A stretch of 64,000 bases of DNA from Anaerosporomusa subterranea. GTDB taxonomy: Bacteria; Bacillota; Negativicutes; Sporomusales; Acetonemataceae. The translations under genes were made by a program, and so were the position numbers. The stretch lies in the NCBI RefSeq assembly GCF_001611555.1, contig NZ_LSGP01000020.1:94001-158000 (forward strand). The letters run 5' to 3'. The first letter of the stretch is position 1, and every line of letters begins with the position of its first letter. Below the pieces are notes generated by a model. The model did not search any database. It was not told where the DNA came from and was given only the letters and a program-made list of their open reading frames with translations. Shown piece after piece: positions 19,010 to 28,950 of the stretch.

Positions 19010-21418
19010 TTAATGTCCTGTGATTTTTTTGCAAATAGCTACTGCGGCCACAGCATCAGAGGCATAACTTGCTCCGGCGCTTTTGGCATATTCTTCTGTT
19101 AGCACCGCACCGCCTGCAATCACTGCCATCTGGCAACCAGCTTTTCGTAACTCTTGAATAGTTATGTCGATTTGAGGCAGTGTTGTTGTCATCAATGCGC
19201 ATAATCCGACAATATCGGCTTTGTATTCTAAGGCGGCAGCAACTACTTTCTCTGAACTTACGTCTTTGCCGAGGTCGATCACTTGAAAACCATTATTTTC
19301 CATAAGGGCAGCTACGATATTTTTTCCCAGATCATGGATATCACCTTTCACAGTGGCTAAGAGGATTGTTCCACGTGAAACAGTCTGATGCGCTGGCATT
19401 ATCTCACGAATGGCTTGGAAGGCAACTTTCATCGTTTCTGCTGATAAGAGCACTTGTGGTAGAAAGGTGAGTCCGGCGCCAAAATCTTTACCGATTTCAG
19501 TCATAGCTCCGGTCAGTGAAATATCGGTGATAGTAAGGGGAGTATGGCCATCGGCTAAAGCTTGTTTAACGAGAGGTTGTACTCGGTCCTTTTCACCGGT
19601 AATAACACATTGTTTAATTGTTTCGAGAACGTCTGGTGTATCAGTTTTTTGCAAAGCAGGCGTTATCGGTAATTGAGTTGGCTTATCTGTGGTAGTAGCT
19701 ACCGCGGCAGTTGAGTGGACGTAGGAAGAACTGTATTTTTTTGCGTGCTGGTCTTTACCGAGTAGTACGGCAGATGCAGCAAGCAGGTCTTTCATCAAGG
19801 GGTCATATGGATTTAAAATCGGTGCATCTAGGCCGGCTGCAAGTGCCATAGCACAAAAAGCTCCATTTAATAAATCACGCCTAGGCAATCCGAAGGAAAC
19901 GTTGCTCAGGCCCATGACAGACGGCAGACCGAAATTTTCGCGATAAGCGGTGAGGGTATGTAACGTCTCCAGCGCGGCTTGACTATCTGCTGCGACTGTT
20001 AGCGCCAATGCATCAAGTAGTAAATCATTTTCCGTTAAACCGGCACCTGTTGCGGCAGCAATAATCTGGCGGATGATGGCGACACGTTCGGCAGCAGTTG
20101 CCGGTACGCCACCTGGTGTGAGCGGCAGACAAAGGACTGCGGCGCCATACTTTTTCGCGATCGGTAAGAAGGCTTCAATTCTTTCCGGTTCGGCGCTGAC
20201 AGAATTGACGAGCGCGCGTCCAGGGAAGGCACGCAGCCCGGCCTCTAAGGCGGCAGGGTCGGTTGTATCAATGGCCAGTGGCACTTTGGTCATGACGGCA
20301 AGTTGCTCAACCGCACGCCGCATGAGGGGAGCCTGGTCAATTCCGGCTACTCCCATGTTGATATCTAATACAGTAGCGCCTGCTTGTATTTGTAATAAAG
20401 CCTCGCGTTTAACCGCTTGGAATTTGCCTGCTTGCAGTTCTGCAGCCATCGCCTTGCGGCCGGTGGGGTTAATCCGCTCACCGATAATGGCGGTTGGAAA
20501 ATCCTTTCCTATATATACACGCTGGCTGCGACTGGCTAAAACAACTGCCTTCACTAGCTGTGGCCAATTCTTAGTTGAAGTCTGTAAGTTATCAATTATG
20601 TAGCGTGCGGCTCGAATATGTTCTGGCGTTGTGCCGCAGCAACCGCCGAAATATGTAGCGCCAGCAGCAGCGAGCTTAGGAATCCAACCAGCAAATTCAT
20701 CAGGACTCATATGATAGTGGGTTTTTCCGTTCTCTAATTCAGGCATGCCGGCATTAGGCTGGACAATGATCGGTTTTTGGGTTATGGCAGACATCGCTTC
20801 AACGACGCTAACGAGTTGCGACGGCCCGAGTGAACAATTTGCACCAATGATGTCAGCCCCAAGCTTGTCGAGAATGACTGCTGCAGTCTGGGGATCTGTC
20901 CCTGTTACCGTACGTCCATCTTTTTCGAAGGTCAGTTGGCAGATGACAGGTTTTTTGCTGACCGCTTTTGCAGCTAACAATGCTGCGCGCATTTCTTGAA
21001 TGTCAATGATAGTTTCGATAAGAATATAGTCTACTCCCGCTTCGTCAAGAGCAGAGATCTGTTCGGCGAAGGCCTGGTAAGCGTCTTCAAACGCTAATTC
21101 ACCTAATGGCTGCAGCAACTGGCCAGTTGGGCCGACTGATCCTGCAATTCTCGTATTGGGCTGACAAGCCTCGCGAGCAGCCCGGACTGCTGCAAAGCAG
21201 ATCTCTTTAACTGAATCGGCTAAGCCATAATGCGCCAATTTGGGGCGACTAGCGCCAAAGGTATTTGTTTCGATAACAGTAGCACCGCTATCGACATATT
21301 TTTTGTGTACTGCTGTAACTAGTTCTGGTTTGACCAGACACCAAGCTTCCGGACAGGCTCCGGCGGGAAGGCCTGCTTGTTGCAGCATGGTTCCCATTGC
21401 GCCATCAAATAAAATCAT
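19010..21418 (-). CDS. metH: Methionine synthase-type cobalamin methyltransferase (MetH without reactivation domain)
   Basis: About 802 residues from the ATG at 21418 (GGGAGA upstream). Domains in order: homocysteine S-methyltransferase (residues 1-290) with zinc ligands in GANCSLGP and GGCCGTTPEH; pterin-binding domain with ERINPTGRKAMAAELQAG (about 310-560); cobalamin cap plus B12-binding domain with the GDIHDLGKNIVAALMENNGF motif (histidine ligand), to the C-terminus. The fourth, SAM-dependent reactivation domain of E. coli MetH (about 1227 aa) is missing. Such short forms occur in anaerobes and need a separate reactivating system. It transfers methyl from methyl-THF to homocysteine. A parS-like site lies in the gene at 19367. 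Confidence 0.92.
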   Translation of the reverse strand: MILFDGAMGTMLQQAGLPAGACPEAWCLVKPELVTAVHKKYVDSGATVIETNTFGASRPKLAHYGLADSVKEICFAAVRAAREACQPNTRIAGSVGPTGQLLQPLGELAFEDAYQAFAEQISALDEAGVDYILIETIIDIQEMRAALLAAKAVSKKPVICQLTFEKDGRTVTGTDPQTAAVILDKLGADIIGANCSLGPSQLVSVVEAMSAITQKPIIVQPNAGMPELENGKTHYHMSPDEFAGWIPKLAAAGATYFGGCCGTTPEHIRAARYIIDNLQTSTKNWPQLVKAVVLASRSQRVYIGKDFPTAIIGERINPTGRKAMAAELQAGKFQAVKREALLQIQAGATVLDINMGVAGIDQAPLMRRAVEQLAVMTKVPLAIDTTDPAALEAGLRAFPGRALVNSVSAEPERIEAFLPIAKKYGAAVLCLPLTPGGVPATAAERVAIIRQIIAAATGAGLTENDLLLDALALTVAADSQAALETLHTLTAYRENFGLPSVMGLSNVSFGLPRRDLLNGAFCAMALAAGLDAPILNPYDPLMKDLLAASAVLLGKDQHAKKYSSSYVHSTAAVATTTDKPTQLPITPALQKTDTPDVLETIKQCVITGEKDRVQPLVKQALADGHTPLTITDISLTGAMTEIGKDFGAGLTFLPQVLLSAETMKVAFQAIREIMPAHQTVSRGTILLATVKGDIHDLGKNIVAALMENNGFQVIDLGKDVSSEKVVAAALEYKADIVGLCALMTTTLPQIDITIQELRKAGCQMAVIAGGAVLTEEYAKSAGASYASDAVAAVAICKKITGH
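19367..19382. promoter_or_regulatory. parS: parS-like ParB site inside metH
   Basis: TGTTCCACGTGAAACA matches the bacterial parS consensus TGTTTCACGTGAAACA at 15 of 16 positions. It is about 3 kb from parB, near the origin where parS clusters. Confidence 0.85.
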
Positions 21419-21451
21419 TTTCAATCTCCCTTCTAAATAGCAAGAGTATTT

Positions 21452-21620
21452 ATAAGTTCACGAAGTGGATGGGATTGCATTTCCACAGAGTAAAGGAGGG
21501 CGCACAGAGGTCACAGACACGGAAAATGAGTATGTTTCAGATGGAAAGCTTAATCACTCTGTGGGTACCCTCTGGGTTCCTCTGTGTACTCTGTGGAATC
21601 GTTTCCTGTACCCCACGAAC
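21452..21620. repeat. CACAGAG-type intergenic inverted repeat (family 3)
   Basis: The left side has TTTCCACAGAGTAAAGGAGG and GCGCACAGAGG; the right side has CCTCTGTGTACTCTGTGGAA. It fills the metH-parA gap and is homologous to the copy at 18611, including the flank AAGTTCACGAAGTGGATG. The remaining bases to parA contain no clear promoter. Confidence 0.75.
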
Positions 21621-21759
21621 GGTTTTTCTTAACGCTACCATAGCTAAGATTCACTGTCAAGGAGCGATATCTTTTGCAGAATGAGTTATGTGCAGGAATC
21701 CCGGTTTTGTATGTGGAATTTAAGCTAGATGTAATAAGGAAAGCAGAAAGGTGAGGCAT

Positions 21760-22524
21760 GTGGTAAAAGTAATCGCTATTGCCAACCAAAAAGGCGGCGT
21801 CGGCAAGACAACCACCGCAGTCAATTTATCCGCTTGTTTAGCCGATTTAGAGAAAAAAGTTCTCTTAATCGACTCTGATCCGCAAGGTAACGCAACCAGT
21901 GGTTTGGGCATTAGCAAAACTGCTATTAAACGATCCATTTATGATGCTTTGGTTAATGATGTTGCGATGGATTCGATGATCCTGGATACGCAAATTCCGA
22001 ATTTGAAGGTTCTGCCTGCCACAATTCAGTTAGCAGGTGCTGAAATTGAGCTTGTTCCAGTGATGTCGCGTGAGAGCCGTCTTAAACGAATGCTTGATCG
22101 AGTAAAGCATCAGTTTGATTATGTGTTGATTGATTGTCCACCGTCACTTGGTTTGCTGACAATTAACGCTCTGACAGCTGCTAATTCGGTCTTGGTACCG
22201 ATCCAGTGTGAATTTTACGCGTTAGAAGGTCTAACCCAATTAATGAATACCGTAACATTAGTGCAGAAAAACCTGAATCCAGCGTTAACTCTTGAAGGTG
22301 TGGTGTTAACCATGTTTGATGGACGAACCAATCTGTCGATTCAAGTGGTTGATGAAGTTAAACGTCATTTTCGGCACAAAGTATACCGAACGATCATTCC
22401 TCGTAATGTCAGGCTGAGCGAAGCACCAAGTCATGGTAAACCAATTGCCCGTTATGATCCAAAGTCAAGAGGAGCCGAAGTGTATTGTGAGTTGGCCAAG
22501 GAGGTAGTGGGAGATGACTGCTAA
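21760..22524 (+). CDS. parA: Chromosome partitioning ATPase ParA/Soj
   Basis: 254 residues starting (V)[20 protein letters not shown] with the deviant Walker [10 protein letters not shown] later [17 protein letters not shown] motif and the C-terminal [18 protein letters not shown] are typical of Soj. The GTG at 21760 follows AAAGGTGAGG; an in-frame GTG three codons upstream lies within that Shine-Dalgarno. With ParB and parS it drives origin segregation. It overlaps parB by 11 nt. Confidence 0.95.
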   Translation: MVKVIAIANQKGGVGKTTTAVNLSACLADLEKKVLLIDSDPQGNATSGLGISKTAIKRSIYDALVNDVAMDSMILDTQIPNLKVLPATIQLAGAEIELVPVMSRESRLKRMLDRVKHQFDYVLIDCPPSLGLLTINALTAANSVLVPIQCEFYALEGLTQLMNTVTLVQKNLNPALTLEGVVLTMFDGRTNLSIQVVDEVKRHFRHKVYRTIIPRNVRLSEAPSHGKPIARYDPKSRGAEVYCELAKEVVGDDC

Positions 22525-23413
22525 GCGTGGTTTAGGTAAGGGACTGGGAGCATTTTTCGCATCAGCTGATACGGTGACTGAACACGATGAAACACTCGAA
22601 GTGGTAATTAAGTTGATTAAGCCGAATCCGTTTCAACCTAGACGGGTATTTGATCAGGAAGCCTTGGATGAACTGGCGCGCTCAATCAGACAATATGGAG
22701 TAATTCAGCCAATTATTGTTCGGCGCAGTCCGGAGGGCTATGATCTAGTCGCTGGCGAGCGACGTTGGCGTGCTTCACAACTGGCTGGACTTAGTGTAAT
22801 TCCGGCAGTTGTCCGCGATTACACTGACAGCGAGATGACCGAAATTGCGTTGATCGAAAATCTACAGCGCAAAGACCTGAATGCGTTGGAAGAAGCAGCT
22901 GCTTTTCAACAGTTAATGACCGAATTTGGACTTACCCAAGAAGAGGTAGCTCGCAAAATTGGTCGGAGTCGTTCGATGGTTGCCAATATGCTTCGTTTAC
23001 TCAACCTTCAACCTGAAGTCCAAGAATATGTTTCACGTGGAACATTATCGATGGGGCAAGCGAGACCGCTGTTAGCGGTGGAAGATCCAGCGATCCAATG
23101 TGAAGCGGCGCGGATGATTATTGAGGAAGACCTCAATGCCCGTGATGCGGAAGAGTTGGTAAAACGTCTCTGCAGCAAGAAGGAGAAAAAGGCTAAATCG
23201 CCAGTGAGTGATCAACGCGAGTTCTTCATCACTGAAATGGAAGATAAATTCAAGCTGGCACTAGGAACTCAAGTGCGGATTAAGCCAGGAAAGATGAAAA
23301 GTAAGATTGAGATCGACTTCTATAATTCAGAGGACTTAGAACGCATACTCGAGTGCTTATCTGCACAGCAGCAGGTGGCAGCCACAAAGCTACGCGGACC
23401 GATTGTTGTCTAA
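22514..23413 (+). CDS. parB: Chromosome partitioning protein ParB/Spo0J
   Basis: 299 residues: N-terminal [12 protein letters not shown], the motif [20 protein letters not shown], the CTP-binding [13 protein letters not shown], and the [22 protein letters not shown]. It binds parS and slides as a CTP clamp. A parS-like sequence lies in its own gene (23029) and another at the stop codon (23414). It is paralogous to the noc gene at 17628. Confidence 0.96.
   Translation: MTAKRGLGKGLGAFFASADTVTEHDETLEVVIKLIKPNPFQPRRVFDQEALDELARSIRQYGVIQPIIVRRSPEGYDLVAGERRWRASQLAGLSVIPAVVRDYTDSEMTEIALIENLQRKDLNALEEAAAFQQLMTEFGLTQEEVARKIGRSRSMVANMLRLLNLQPEVQEYVSRGTLSMGQARPLLAVEDPAIQCEAARMIIEEDLNARDAEELVKRLCSKKEKKAKSPVSDQREFFITEMEDKFKLALGTQVRIKPGKMKSKIEIDFYNSEDLERILECLSAQQQVAATKLRGPIVV
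23029..23044. promoter_or_regulatory. parS: parS site inside parB
   Basis: TGTTTCACGTGGAACA matches the parS consensus at 15 of 16 positions. Confidence 0.88.
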
Positions 23414-24834
23414 TGTTTCACGCGGAACACCCAGATGGGCAAGTCGTGAGACGGGAGCATGATTTGCTTGGGGAAAAAGATATTCCGGTAGATGCCTACT
23501 ATGGGATACATACAATGCGAGCGAGAGAAAACTTTTCTCTTAGTGGATTGCCCAGCCACCCTCGTTTAATCGAAGCAATCGCTCTAGTTAAGAAAGCAGC
23601 AGCCGAAGCCAATATGGAACTAGGCTTCCTCGATAAGGAAATTGGCGCCGCAATTTCGCAGGCAGCCAGTGAAGTGATGGCAGGACAATTTAGTGATCAG
23701 TTTATTGTCGATGCTCTGCAGGGCGGCGCAGGCACTTCGACACACATGAATGTAAACGAAGTGCTAGCCAATCGTGCTTGTGAACTGATTGGGGCTCAGA
23801 AGGGTGATTATCACCGCGTTCATCCGCTGGAACACGTAAATTTGGGTCAATCAACCAATGACGTATATCCAACCGGGTTACGGATTGCAGCTATTTGGCT
23901 GATCCGATCGCTCTGTGACGCCTGCGCTCAACTGCAGGAAGAACTGCAAGCAAAAGAGCGGGAGTTTGCCGGTGTCATTAAAGTAGGGCGGACACAGCTC
24001 CAGGACGCTGTGCCTGTACTCTTAGGCCAGGAGTTTGGGGCCTACGCGCAGGCAGTGGCACGAGATCGTTGGCGCTTATATAAAGCGGAAGAACGTCTGC
24101 GCCAAGTAAATTTAGGCGGCACTGCGATTGGGACAGGACTAAACGCCGATATTCGCTATATCCATTTAGTAAATGAGAAGACTCGCCGCTTTGCGGGCGT
24201 GGGCATAGCCAGAGCGGAGGATATGGTCGATGCAACGCAGAATGCTGATGTTTTTGTCGAAGTATCGGGGCTGCTAAAAGCGTTAGCTGTTAATCTGACA
24301 AAAATCTGCAATGATTTTCGTTTGCTCGCATCCGGTCCCTATGCCGGATTGGGGGAAATCCGGCTTCCGGAGAAGCAGGCAGGATCGTCAATTATGCCAG
24401 GTAAGGTTAATCCCGTAATTCCGGAGGCTGTAAACCAAGCGGCATTTCATGTGATGGCATCTGATATGGCCATCACGCTAGCTGCTCAGGCTGGCCAGTT
24501 GGAACTCAATGCATTTTTACCGTTACTGGCGCATCATCTGTTAGGCAGTATAGGCATACTGACTAACGCAGCCAAAAGTCTGGCTTTCTCTTGTATTCAA
24601 GGCATCAGCGCCTGTCCAGAACGTTGCCAAGCATTATTGTTAGGTAGCGGCGCAACTGCGACAGCACTGGCGCCGCATATTGGTTATGATAAGGCGACAG
24701 AGTTGGCTCGAATGGCATACCATTCCGGCCGGACTATCGAGAAAATTGCCTTAGAGGAAAACATCTTAACCGCCGAGGAATTGGCGGCGATCCTGCGACC
24801 TCAAGCCATGACACGGCCGGGGCGCGGCAAGTGA
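23413..24834 (+). CDS. aspA: Aspartate ammonia-lyase (aspartase/fumarase superfamily)
   Basis: About 473 residues. It has the superfamily signature GSSIMPGKVNPVIPEAVNQ and the conserved GTSTHMNVNEVLANRA and HPLEHVNLGQSTNDVYPT blocks. REHDLLGEKDIPVDAYYGIHT at the N-terminus fits aspartase rather than class II fumarase. Aspartase makes fumarate and ammonia from aspartate. The ATG at 23413 overlaps the parB stop but lacks a clear Shine-Dalgarno; GTG at 23446 is an alternative that drops 11 residues. A fumarase activity cannot be excluded from sequence alone. Confidence 0.88.
   Translation: MFHAEHPDGQVVRREHDLLGEKDIPVDAYYGIHTMRARENFSLSGLPSHPRLIEAIALVKKAAAEANMELGFLDKEIGAAISQAASEVMAGQFSDQFIVDALQGGAGTSTHMNVNEVLANRACELIGAQKGDYHRVHPLEHVNLGQSTNDVYPTGLRIAAIWLIRSLCDACAQLQEELQAKEREFAGVIKVGRTQLQDAVPVLLGQEFGAYAQAVARDRWRLYKAEERLRQVNLGGTAIGTGLNADIRYIHLVNEKTRRFAGVGIARAEDMVDATQNADVFVEVSGLLKALAVNLTKICNDFRLLASGPYAGLGEIRLPEKQAGSSIMPGKVNPVIPEAVNQAAFHVMASDMAITLAAQAGQLELNAFLPLLAHHLLGSIGILTNAAKSLAFSCIQGISACPERCQALLLGSGATATALAPHIGYDKATELARMAYHSGRTIEKIALEENILTAEELAAILRPQAMTRPGRGK
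23414..23429. promoter_or_regulatory. parS: parS-like site at the parB/aspA junction
   Basis: TGTTTCACGCGGAACA has two differences from the consensus and lies at the parB stop codon, only 370 nt from a better site. Confidence 0.6.
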
Positions 24835-24863
24835 TGCTAGAATAAGACGGCAGTGAGGTGGTA

Positions 24864-26099
24864 ATGATGCAGGAAACACCAAAGGGAGACCGCCTGCATA
24901 TCGCGTTGTTCGGTCGCCGCAACGCAGGTAAATCGAGTATGATTAATGCGTTAACCGGTCAGGATATTGCACTGGTCTCAGATGTAGCTGGTACGACGAC
25001 AGACCCTGTCTATAAAGCAATGGAGTTACTGCCAGTCGGCCCGGTCATGTTTATTGATACCGCCGGTATTGACGATGTCGGTGAATTAGGCGCCTTGCGG
25101 GTGGAGCGAACGATGCAAGTTTTAAATAAGACCGATTTGGCGCTACTTGTTATCGATCCTGCCACCGGCGTAGGTGATGAGGAAATCGCTCTTGCGGCAG
25201 TGGTTCGTGAGAGAAAGATACCGTTATTGGCAGTTATCAATAAAGCTGATGTTAGTTCAGCTCCTTTGCTAGACCTAACACAGTGGGGGAAAACACTAGA
25301 CTGTCCGATTATTGTAACTAGCGCCGTTTCCGGGTTAGGGATAGAGAAGCTGAAACAAGCCATCATCCAAGCCGCCCCTGACGACTGGGAAGGTCAGCCG
25401 CTAATCGGAGACTTGCTGCAGCCTGGTGATACTGTTGTCATGGTTGTACCAATTGACCTGGCAGCTCCCAAGGGACGCCTAATTCTACCGCAAGTACAGG
25501 CAATCCGTGACGCGCTAGACAATGACGCCATCTGTATAGTTGCTAAGGAACGGGAATTGCGATCTGTTATTGATAATATGAAAAGACCGCCGCGGTTAGT
25601 AGTCACCGATTCGCAGGAATTTTTAAAAGTGTCGGCAGATACGCCGCCAGATGTCTGGCTAACTTCATTCTCAATCTTGATGGCAAGACATAAAGGCGAT
25701 CTTAGCACCTTGGCCGCTGGCGCAAAAGCGATTGACGATCTGAAACCAGGGGATTCTGTACTTGTTGCTGAAGGCTGTACTCACCACCGCCAGGCGGATG
25801 ATATTGGACGAGTGAAGATTCCTCGCTGGCTGCGGCAGAGGGTGGGAGGGGACCTCGATTTCACCTGGGTGTCAGGTGGGGATTTCCCGACTGATCTCTC
25901 ACGCTATAAATTGATTATCCATTGCGGGTCTTGCATGTTAAATCGCCGGCAGATGGTATACCGGCTGTCGGTTGCCAGAGAACAGAATATCCCGATTGTC
26001 AATTACGGAGTGTTAATAGCTTGGCTGCACGGCATATTGCCACGGGCTTTGCGTCCATTTCCCCTGGTGGCAAGCCTATTTACAGACGAACAGCCATGA
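24864..26099 (+). CDS. hydF: [FeFe]-hydrogenase maturation GTPase HydF
   Basis: About 411 residues. The N-terminal GTPase domain has GRRNAGKSSMINALTG, DVAGTTTDP, DTAGID and NKAD. The C-terminal part holds EGCTHHRQADDIGRVKIPRW and HCGSCMLNRRQM, the C-x-H...HCGxC cluster-binding set of HydF. HydF is the scaffold that receives the 2Fe subcluster from HydE/HydG and delivers it to HydA. HydE and HydG are not in the window. The gene overlaps the next gene by ATGA. The finding implies an [FeFe] hydrogenase in this organism. Confidence 0.93.
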   Translation: MMQETPKGDRLHIALFGRRNAGKSSMINALTGQDIALVSDVAGTTTDPVYKAMELLPVGPVMFIDTAGIDDVGELGALRVERTMQVLNKTDLALLVIDPATGVGDEEIALAAVVRERKIPLLAVINKADVSSAPLLDLTQWGKTLDCPIIVTSAVSGLGIEKLKQAIIQAAPDDWEGQPLIGDLLQPGDTVVMVVPIDLAAPKGRLILPQVQAIRDALDNDAICIVAKERELRSVIDNMKRPPRLVVTDSQEFLKVSADTPPDVWLTSFSILMARHKGDLSTLAAGAKAIDDLKPGDSVLVAEGCTHHRQADDIGRVKIPRWLRQRVGGDLDFTWVSGGDFPTDLSRYKLIIHCGSCMLNRRQMVYRLSVAREQNIPIVNYGVLIAWLHGILPRALRPFPLVASLFTDEQP

Positions 26100-27232
26100 T
26101 ATATCTTGATAATGCGGCAACCAGTTGGCCTAAACCGGAAGCGGTATATCAAGCAGTCGACTCTTGCCTGCGCAGTGTGGGCGGCAGTCCGGGCCGGGGT
26201 GGCCATAGTATGGCAATGCTAGCCGGCAGGACATTGTTTGAGGCTAGGGAAGAAATCGCCGCTCTATGGGGTGTCACTGATTCCAGCCGGATTAGTTTTA
26301 CTGCTAATGCCACAGATGCGATCAATACAGCATTAGCCGGCTGTATTACTGCCGGCGATACAGTTGTCACGACATCGATGGAACATAATGCTGTTGCTCG
26401 GCCGCTGCGCTATCTTGAGACAAAAGGCATCAAGCTGCGGATTATTCCCTGCCAGTCTGATGGCAGCTTGCCGCTCGATTTGTTGAAAGCCGCACTTGCC
26501 GACTCCCCCAAAGCTTTGGTCATGGCTCATGCGTCTAATGTAACCGGCGGCATTATGCCGCTTGAGGACGTTAGCACACTGCTGCCAAAGGGGACGCTGT
26601 TTATCGTGGATGCGGCACAGACGGCCGGGGTTGAGCACATCCAAGTCGAGGCCTTAGGTATCGATTTGCTGGCAGCAAGCGGGCACAAAGGACTGCTTGG
26701 TCCACAGGGAACCGGTTGTTTATATGTAAAGCCTGGACTAAAGCTAAAGCCATATCGCTATGGCGGCACAGGCAGTGTATCGGAATCTGATATACAACCA
26801 GACTTTATGCCGGATTGTCTGGAAAGTGGTACGCAAAATACGCCAGGAATCGCCGGATTACGCGAGGGAGTTCGCTTTATCAGAGCAACCGGGATTGAGA
26901 AAGTTGCCGCGCAGGAAAAGGAATTTGCCGTAGTATTGGCAAGAGCTTTACAATCGATGGATGGAGTCCGGGTACTCGGATGGTCAAACCCCAAACTACA
27001 AACAGCAGTCGTATCTGCTGTCTTTTCCCGATTTGATAGCGGCTGGTTTGCACAGCGTTTGGCTGAGGAATACGGCATCGCCAGCAGGGCGGGGCTCCAG
27101 TGCGCGCCGTGGGCGCATAGAACACTAGGAACGCTGGCAAGCGGCGTAGTGCGGTTTAGTCCCGGTTTTTTTAACAGCAGTCAGGAGATTGAACAAACAA
27201 TCAAAGCTTGCCGGGCGTTGCTAAAGACATAA
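26096..27232 (+). CDS. Class V aminotransferase, cysteine desulfurase-like
   Basis: 378 residues from the ATG at 26096, which overlaps the hydF stop (ATGA). The sequence MIYLDNAATSWPKPEAVYQA and the PLP-lysine motif ASGHKGLLGPQGTG identify a cysteine desulfurase-family protein (fold type I, NifS/SufS-like). A later RAGLQCAPWAHRTLG segment holds a cysteine in the position of the active-site loop. Coupling to hydF suggests sulfur supply for Fe-S cluster work, an inference. It could instead act in another sulfur/selenium transfer. Confidence 0.85.
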   Translation: MIYLDNAATSWPKPEAVYQAVDSCLRSVGGSPGRGGHSMAMLAGRTLFEAREEIAALWGVTDSSRISFTANATDAINTALAGCITAGDTVVTTSMEHNAVARPLRYLETKGIKLRIIPCQSDGSLPLDLLKAALADSPKALVMAHASNVTGGIMPLEDVSTLLPKGTLFIVDAAQTAGVEHIQVEALGIDLLAASGHKGLLGPQGTGCLYVKPGLKLKPYRYGGTGSVSESDIQPDFMPDCLESGTQNTPGIAGLREGVRFIRATGIEKVAAQEKEFAVVLARALQSMDGVRVLGWSNPKLQTAVVSAVFSRFDSGWFAQRLAEEYGIASRAGLQCAPWAHRTLGTLASGVVRFSPGFFNSSQEIEQTIKACRALLKT

Positions 27233-27326
27233 GAGAAACTGCTGATACAGTCCTTGGGAACGGGGCTACATTACCAACGCTCTCCGTTTCACGAGCACTT
27301 ATACTTTCTAGAAAGAAGATGATAAA

Positions 27327-28004
27327 GTGAAGGGAACTCTGGTTAATGCGGCCGTTGTGCTGCTGGGTTCAGGACTTGGACTGTTGCTGCGGAGCGGCTT
27401 TGCCGAGCGCTACCAAAAGACAGTCATGCAAGGCCTGGGTCTGGCAGTTTTATTGATAGGCCTGGAAATGGCATTAAAGACGAAAAATGTCCTTATTGTA
27501 ATTTTAAGTCTTGTGATTGGCGGTCTAGCGGGAGAATGGGCAGATATTGATGCTCGTCTGAACCGGTTTGGCGCGTGGTTGTCTGAACAGACCAAGGGAA
27601 GGTATGGCGATCTTGGGCAGGGCTTTGTAGCTGCCAGTCTCATCTATTGCGTTGGCGCCATGGCGATTGTCGGTTCGATCCAGGATGGGTTGACTGGTGA
27701 TGCTACCACGCTTTACGCTAAGTCGATGCTTGACGGTATTTCGTCGGTGGTTCTAACCTCGGCGATGGGAGCGGGAGTTGCGTTATCAAGTATCACGATT
27801 CTGTTGTATCAGGGAACTATCACCCTGCTGGCCGGCCAGCTTTCGTCTGTACTGGGAGAAGCGGTTATTCGCGAGATGACGGCAGTTGGCGGGATATTGA
27901 TCGTAGGTATTGCTATGCTGATGTTAGAACTAAAAGTAATTAAGGTGGCAAATTTATTGCCAGCAATACTATTTGCCGCAGTCATAGCAACCTATTGGGT
28001 TTAG
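27327..28004 (+). CDS. DUF554 family membrane protein
   Basis: 225 residues with about seven hydrophobic segments. The pattern GTLVNAAVVLLGSGLGLLLRSG at the start and QGFVAASLIYCVGAMAIVGS in the middle are characteristic of DUF554 (YdfK/YqgA-like). The function is unknown; family members are inner-membrane proteins with an internal repeat. The GTG start lacks a strong Shine-Dalgarno. Confidence 0.85.
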   Translation: MKGTLVNAAVVLLGSGLGLLLRSGFAERYQKTVMQGLGLAVLLIGLEMALKTKNVLIVILSLVIGGLAGEWADIDARLNRFGAWLSEQTKGRYGDLGQGFVAASLIYCVGAMAIVGSIQDGLTGDATTLYAKSMLDGISSVVLTSAMGAGVALSSITILLYQGTITLLAGQLSSVLGEAVIREMTAVGGILIVGIAMLMLELKVIKVANLLPAILFAAVIATYWV

Positions 28005-28110
28005 TCGAGGCTTCTAACAGCCTCTCTTTTCTATGGTTGCGTGCTTTTTGAAACACGCTCTAGCAAATTTTAGTCAGTTTAGGTATAAAATGCTCGAAAG
28101 GTGTGAAACT

Positions 28111-28743
28111 ATGGAATATATGAATAACCTCCTGCAAAATTCTCAACAGTATACGCCATTTTTATTTATTGGACTTATTATTCTGGTACTCATTCTCTTC
28201 GTTATGGTCATAAGCCTTCACTCCAGAGTGAATAGCCTGCAACGTCGCTATCAGCAGATGATGCAGGGGGTAGAGGGAGTAAACATTGAGCGAATGCTGC
28301 TTGGACACATTGATGAGGTTAAAGATGCTGTAGTGGCAGTTGAACGACTAAAGGGTGAGACTAACCGGTTGGAAAATATTCTACAATCTTGCATCCAACG
28401 GGTCGGAATGGTTCGATTCAATGCTTTTGAAGATACAGGTAGTGATCTTAGCTTTGCATTAGCTTTATTGGATGAGCGCAATAATGGAGTAGTGATGTCT
28501 AGTCTCTACGGTCGCAGTGAATCTCGCATCTATGCCAAACCAGTGATCAACTTGCAATCAAAGTATGTTTTATCTGCTGAAGAACAAAAGGCAATCAACT
28601 TAGCCAAGGAATCAGCTTCATCGATAACTGTTTCCAACAAATCCACAGCCTCGCCAGCGCGCGTTGGCAGTAGAATAGTTGACAGTAATGATAGGGTGAC
28701 TGCAGAAGAAAAAGAGTTGCTTGGCAGCAGGACCAGAAAATAA
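28111..28743 (+). CDS. DUF4446 family protein
   Basis: 210 residues from the ATG at 28111, preceded by GAAAGGTG. A single N-terminal membrane helix (FLFIGLIILVLILFVMVISL) is followed by a coiled region (SRVNSLQRRYQQMMQGVEG) and the family signature RVGMVRFNAFEDTGSDLSFA, then ALLDERNNGVVMSSLYGRSE. A charged, low-complexity tail follows. DUF4446 genes commonly sit near parAB and sporulation genes in Firmicutes, as here; the molecular role is unknown. Confidence 0.88.
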   Translation: MEYMNNLLQNSQQYTPFLFIGLIILVLILFVMVISLHSRVNSLQRRYQQMMQGVEGVNIERMLLGHIDEVKDAVVAVERLKGETNRLENILQSCIQRVGMVRFNAFEDTGSDLSFALALLDERNNGVVMSSLYGRSESRIYAKPVINLQSKYVLSAEEQKAINLAKESASSITVSNKSTASPARVGSRIVDSNDRVTAEEKELLGSRTRK

Positions 28744-28950
28744 TGTTAGTTTCAAGGAAGGAAATCTCAATTTTTTGACGAATAAGTAAAAGGTCAGTCT
28801 AGGCAATTGGATAAAAAAGGAAATTTATTTGCTGGCGGATAGTAGTACAATCATAAAAAACGTATTTGCTTGTTACGGCAACATTGCGCGGGGCTTGCAC
28901 TTTTATTAGTATTTATGAAAGTGGATAATCAACTAGCAGGTGGTGATCGG

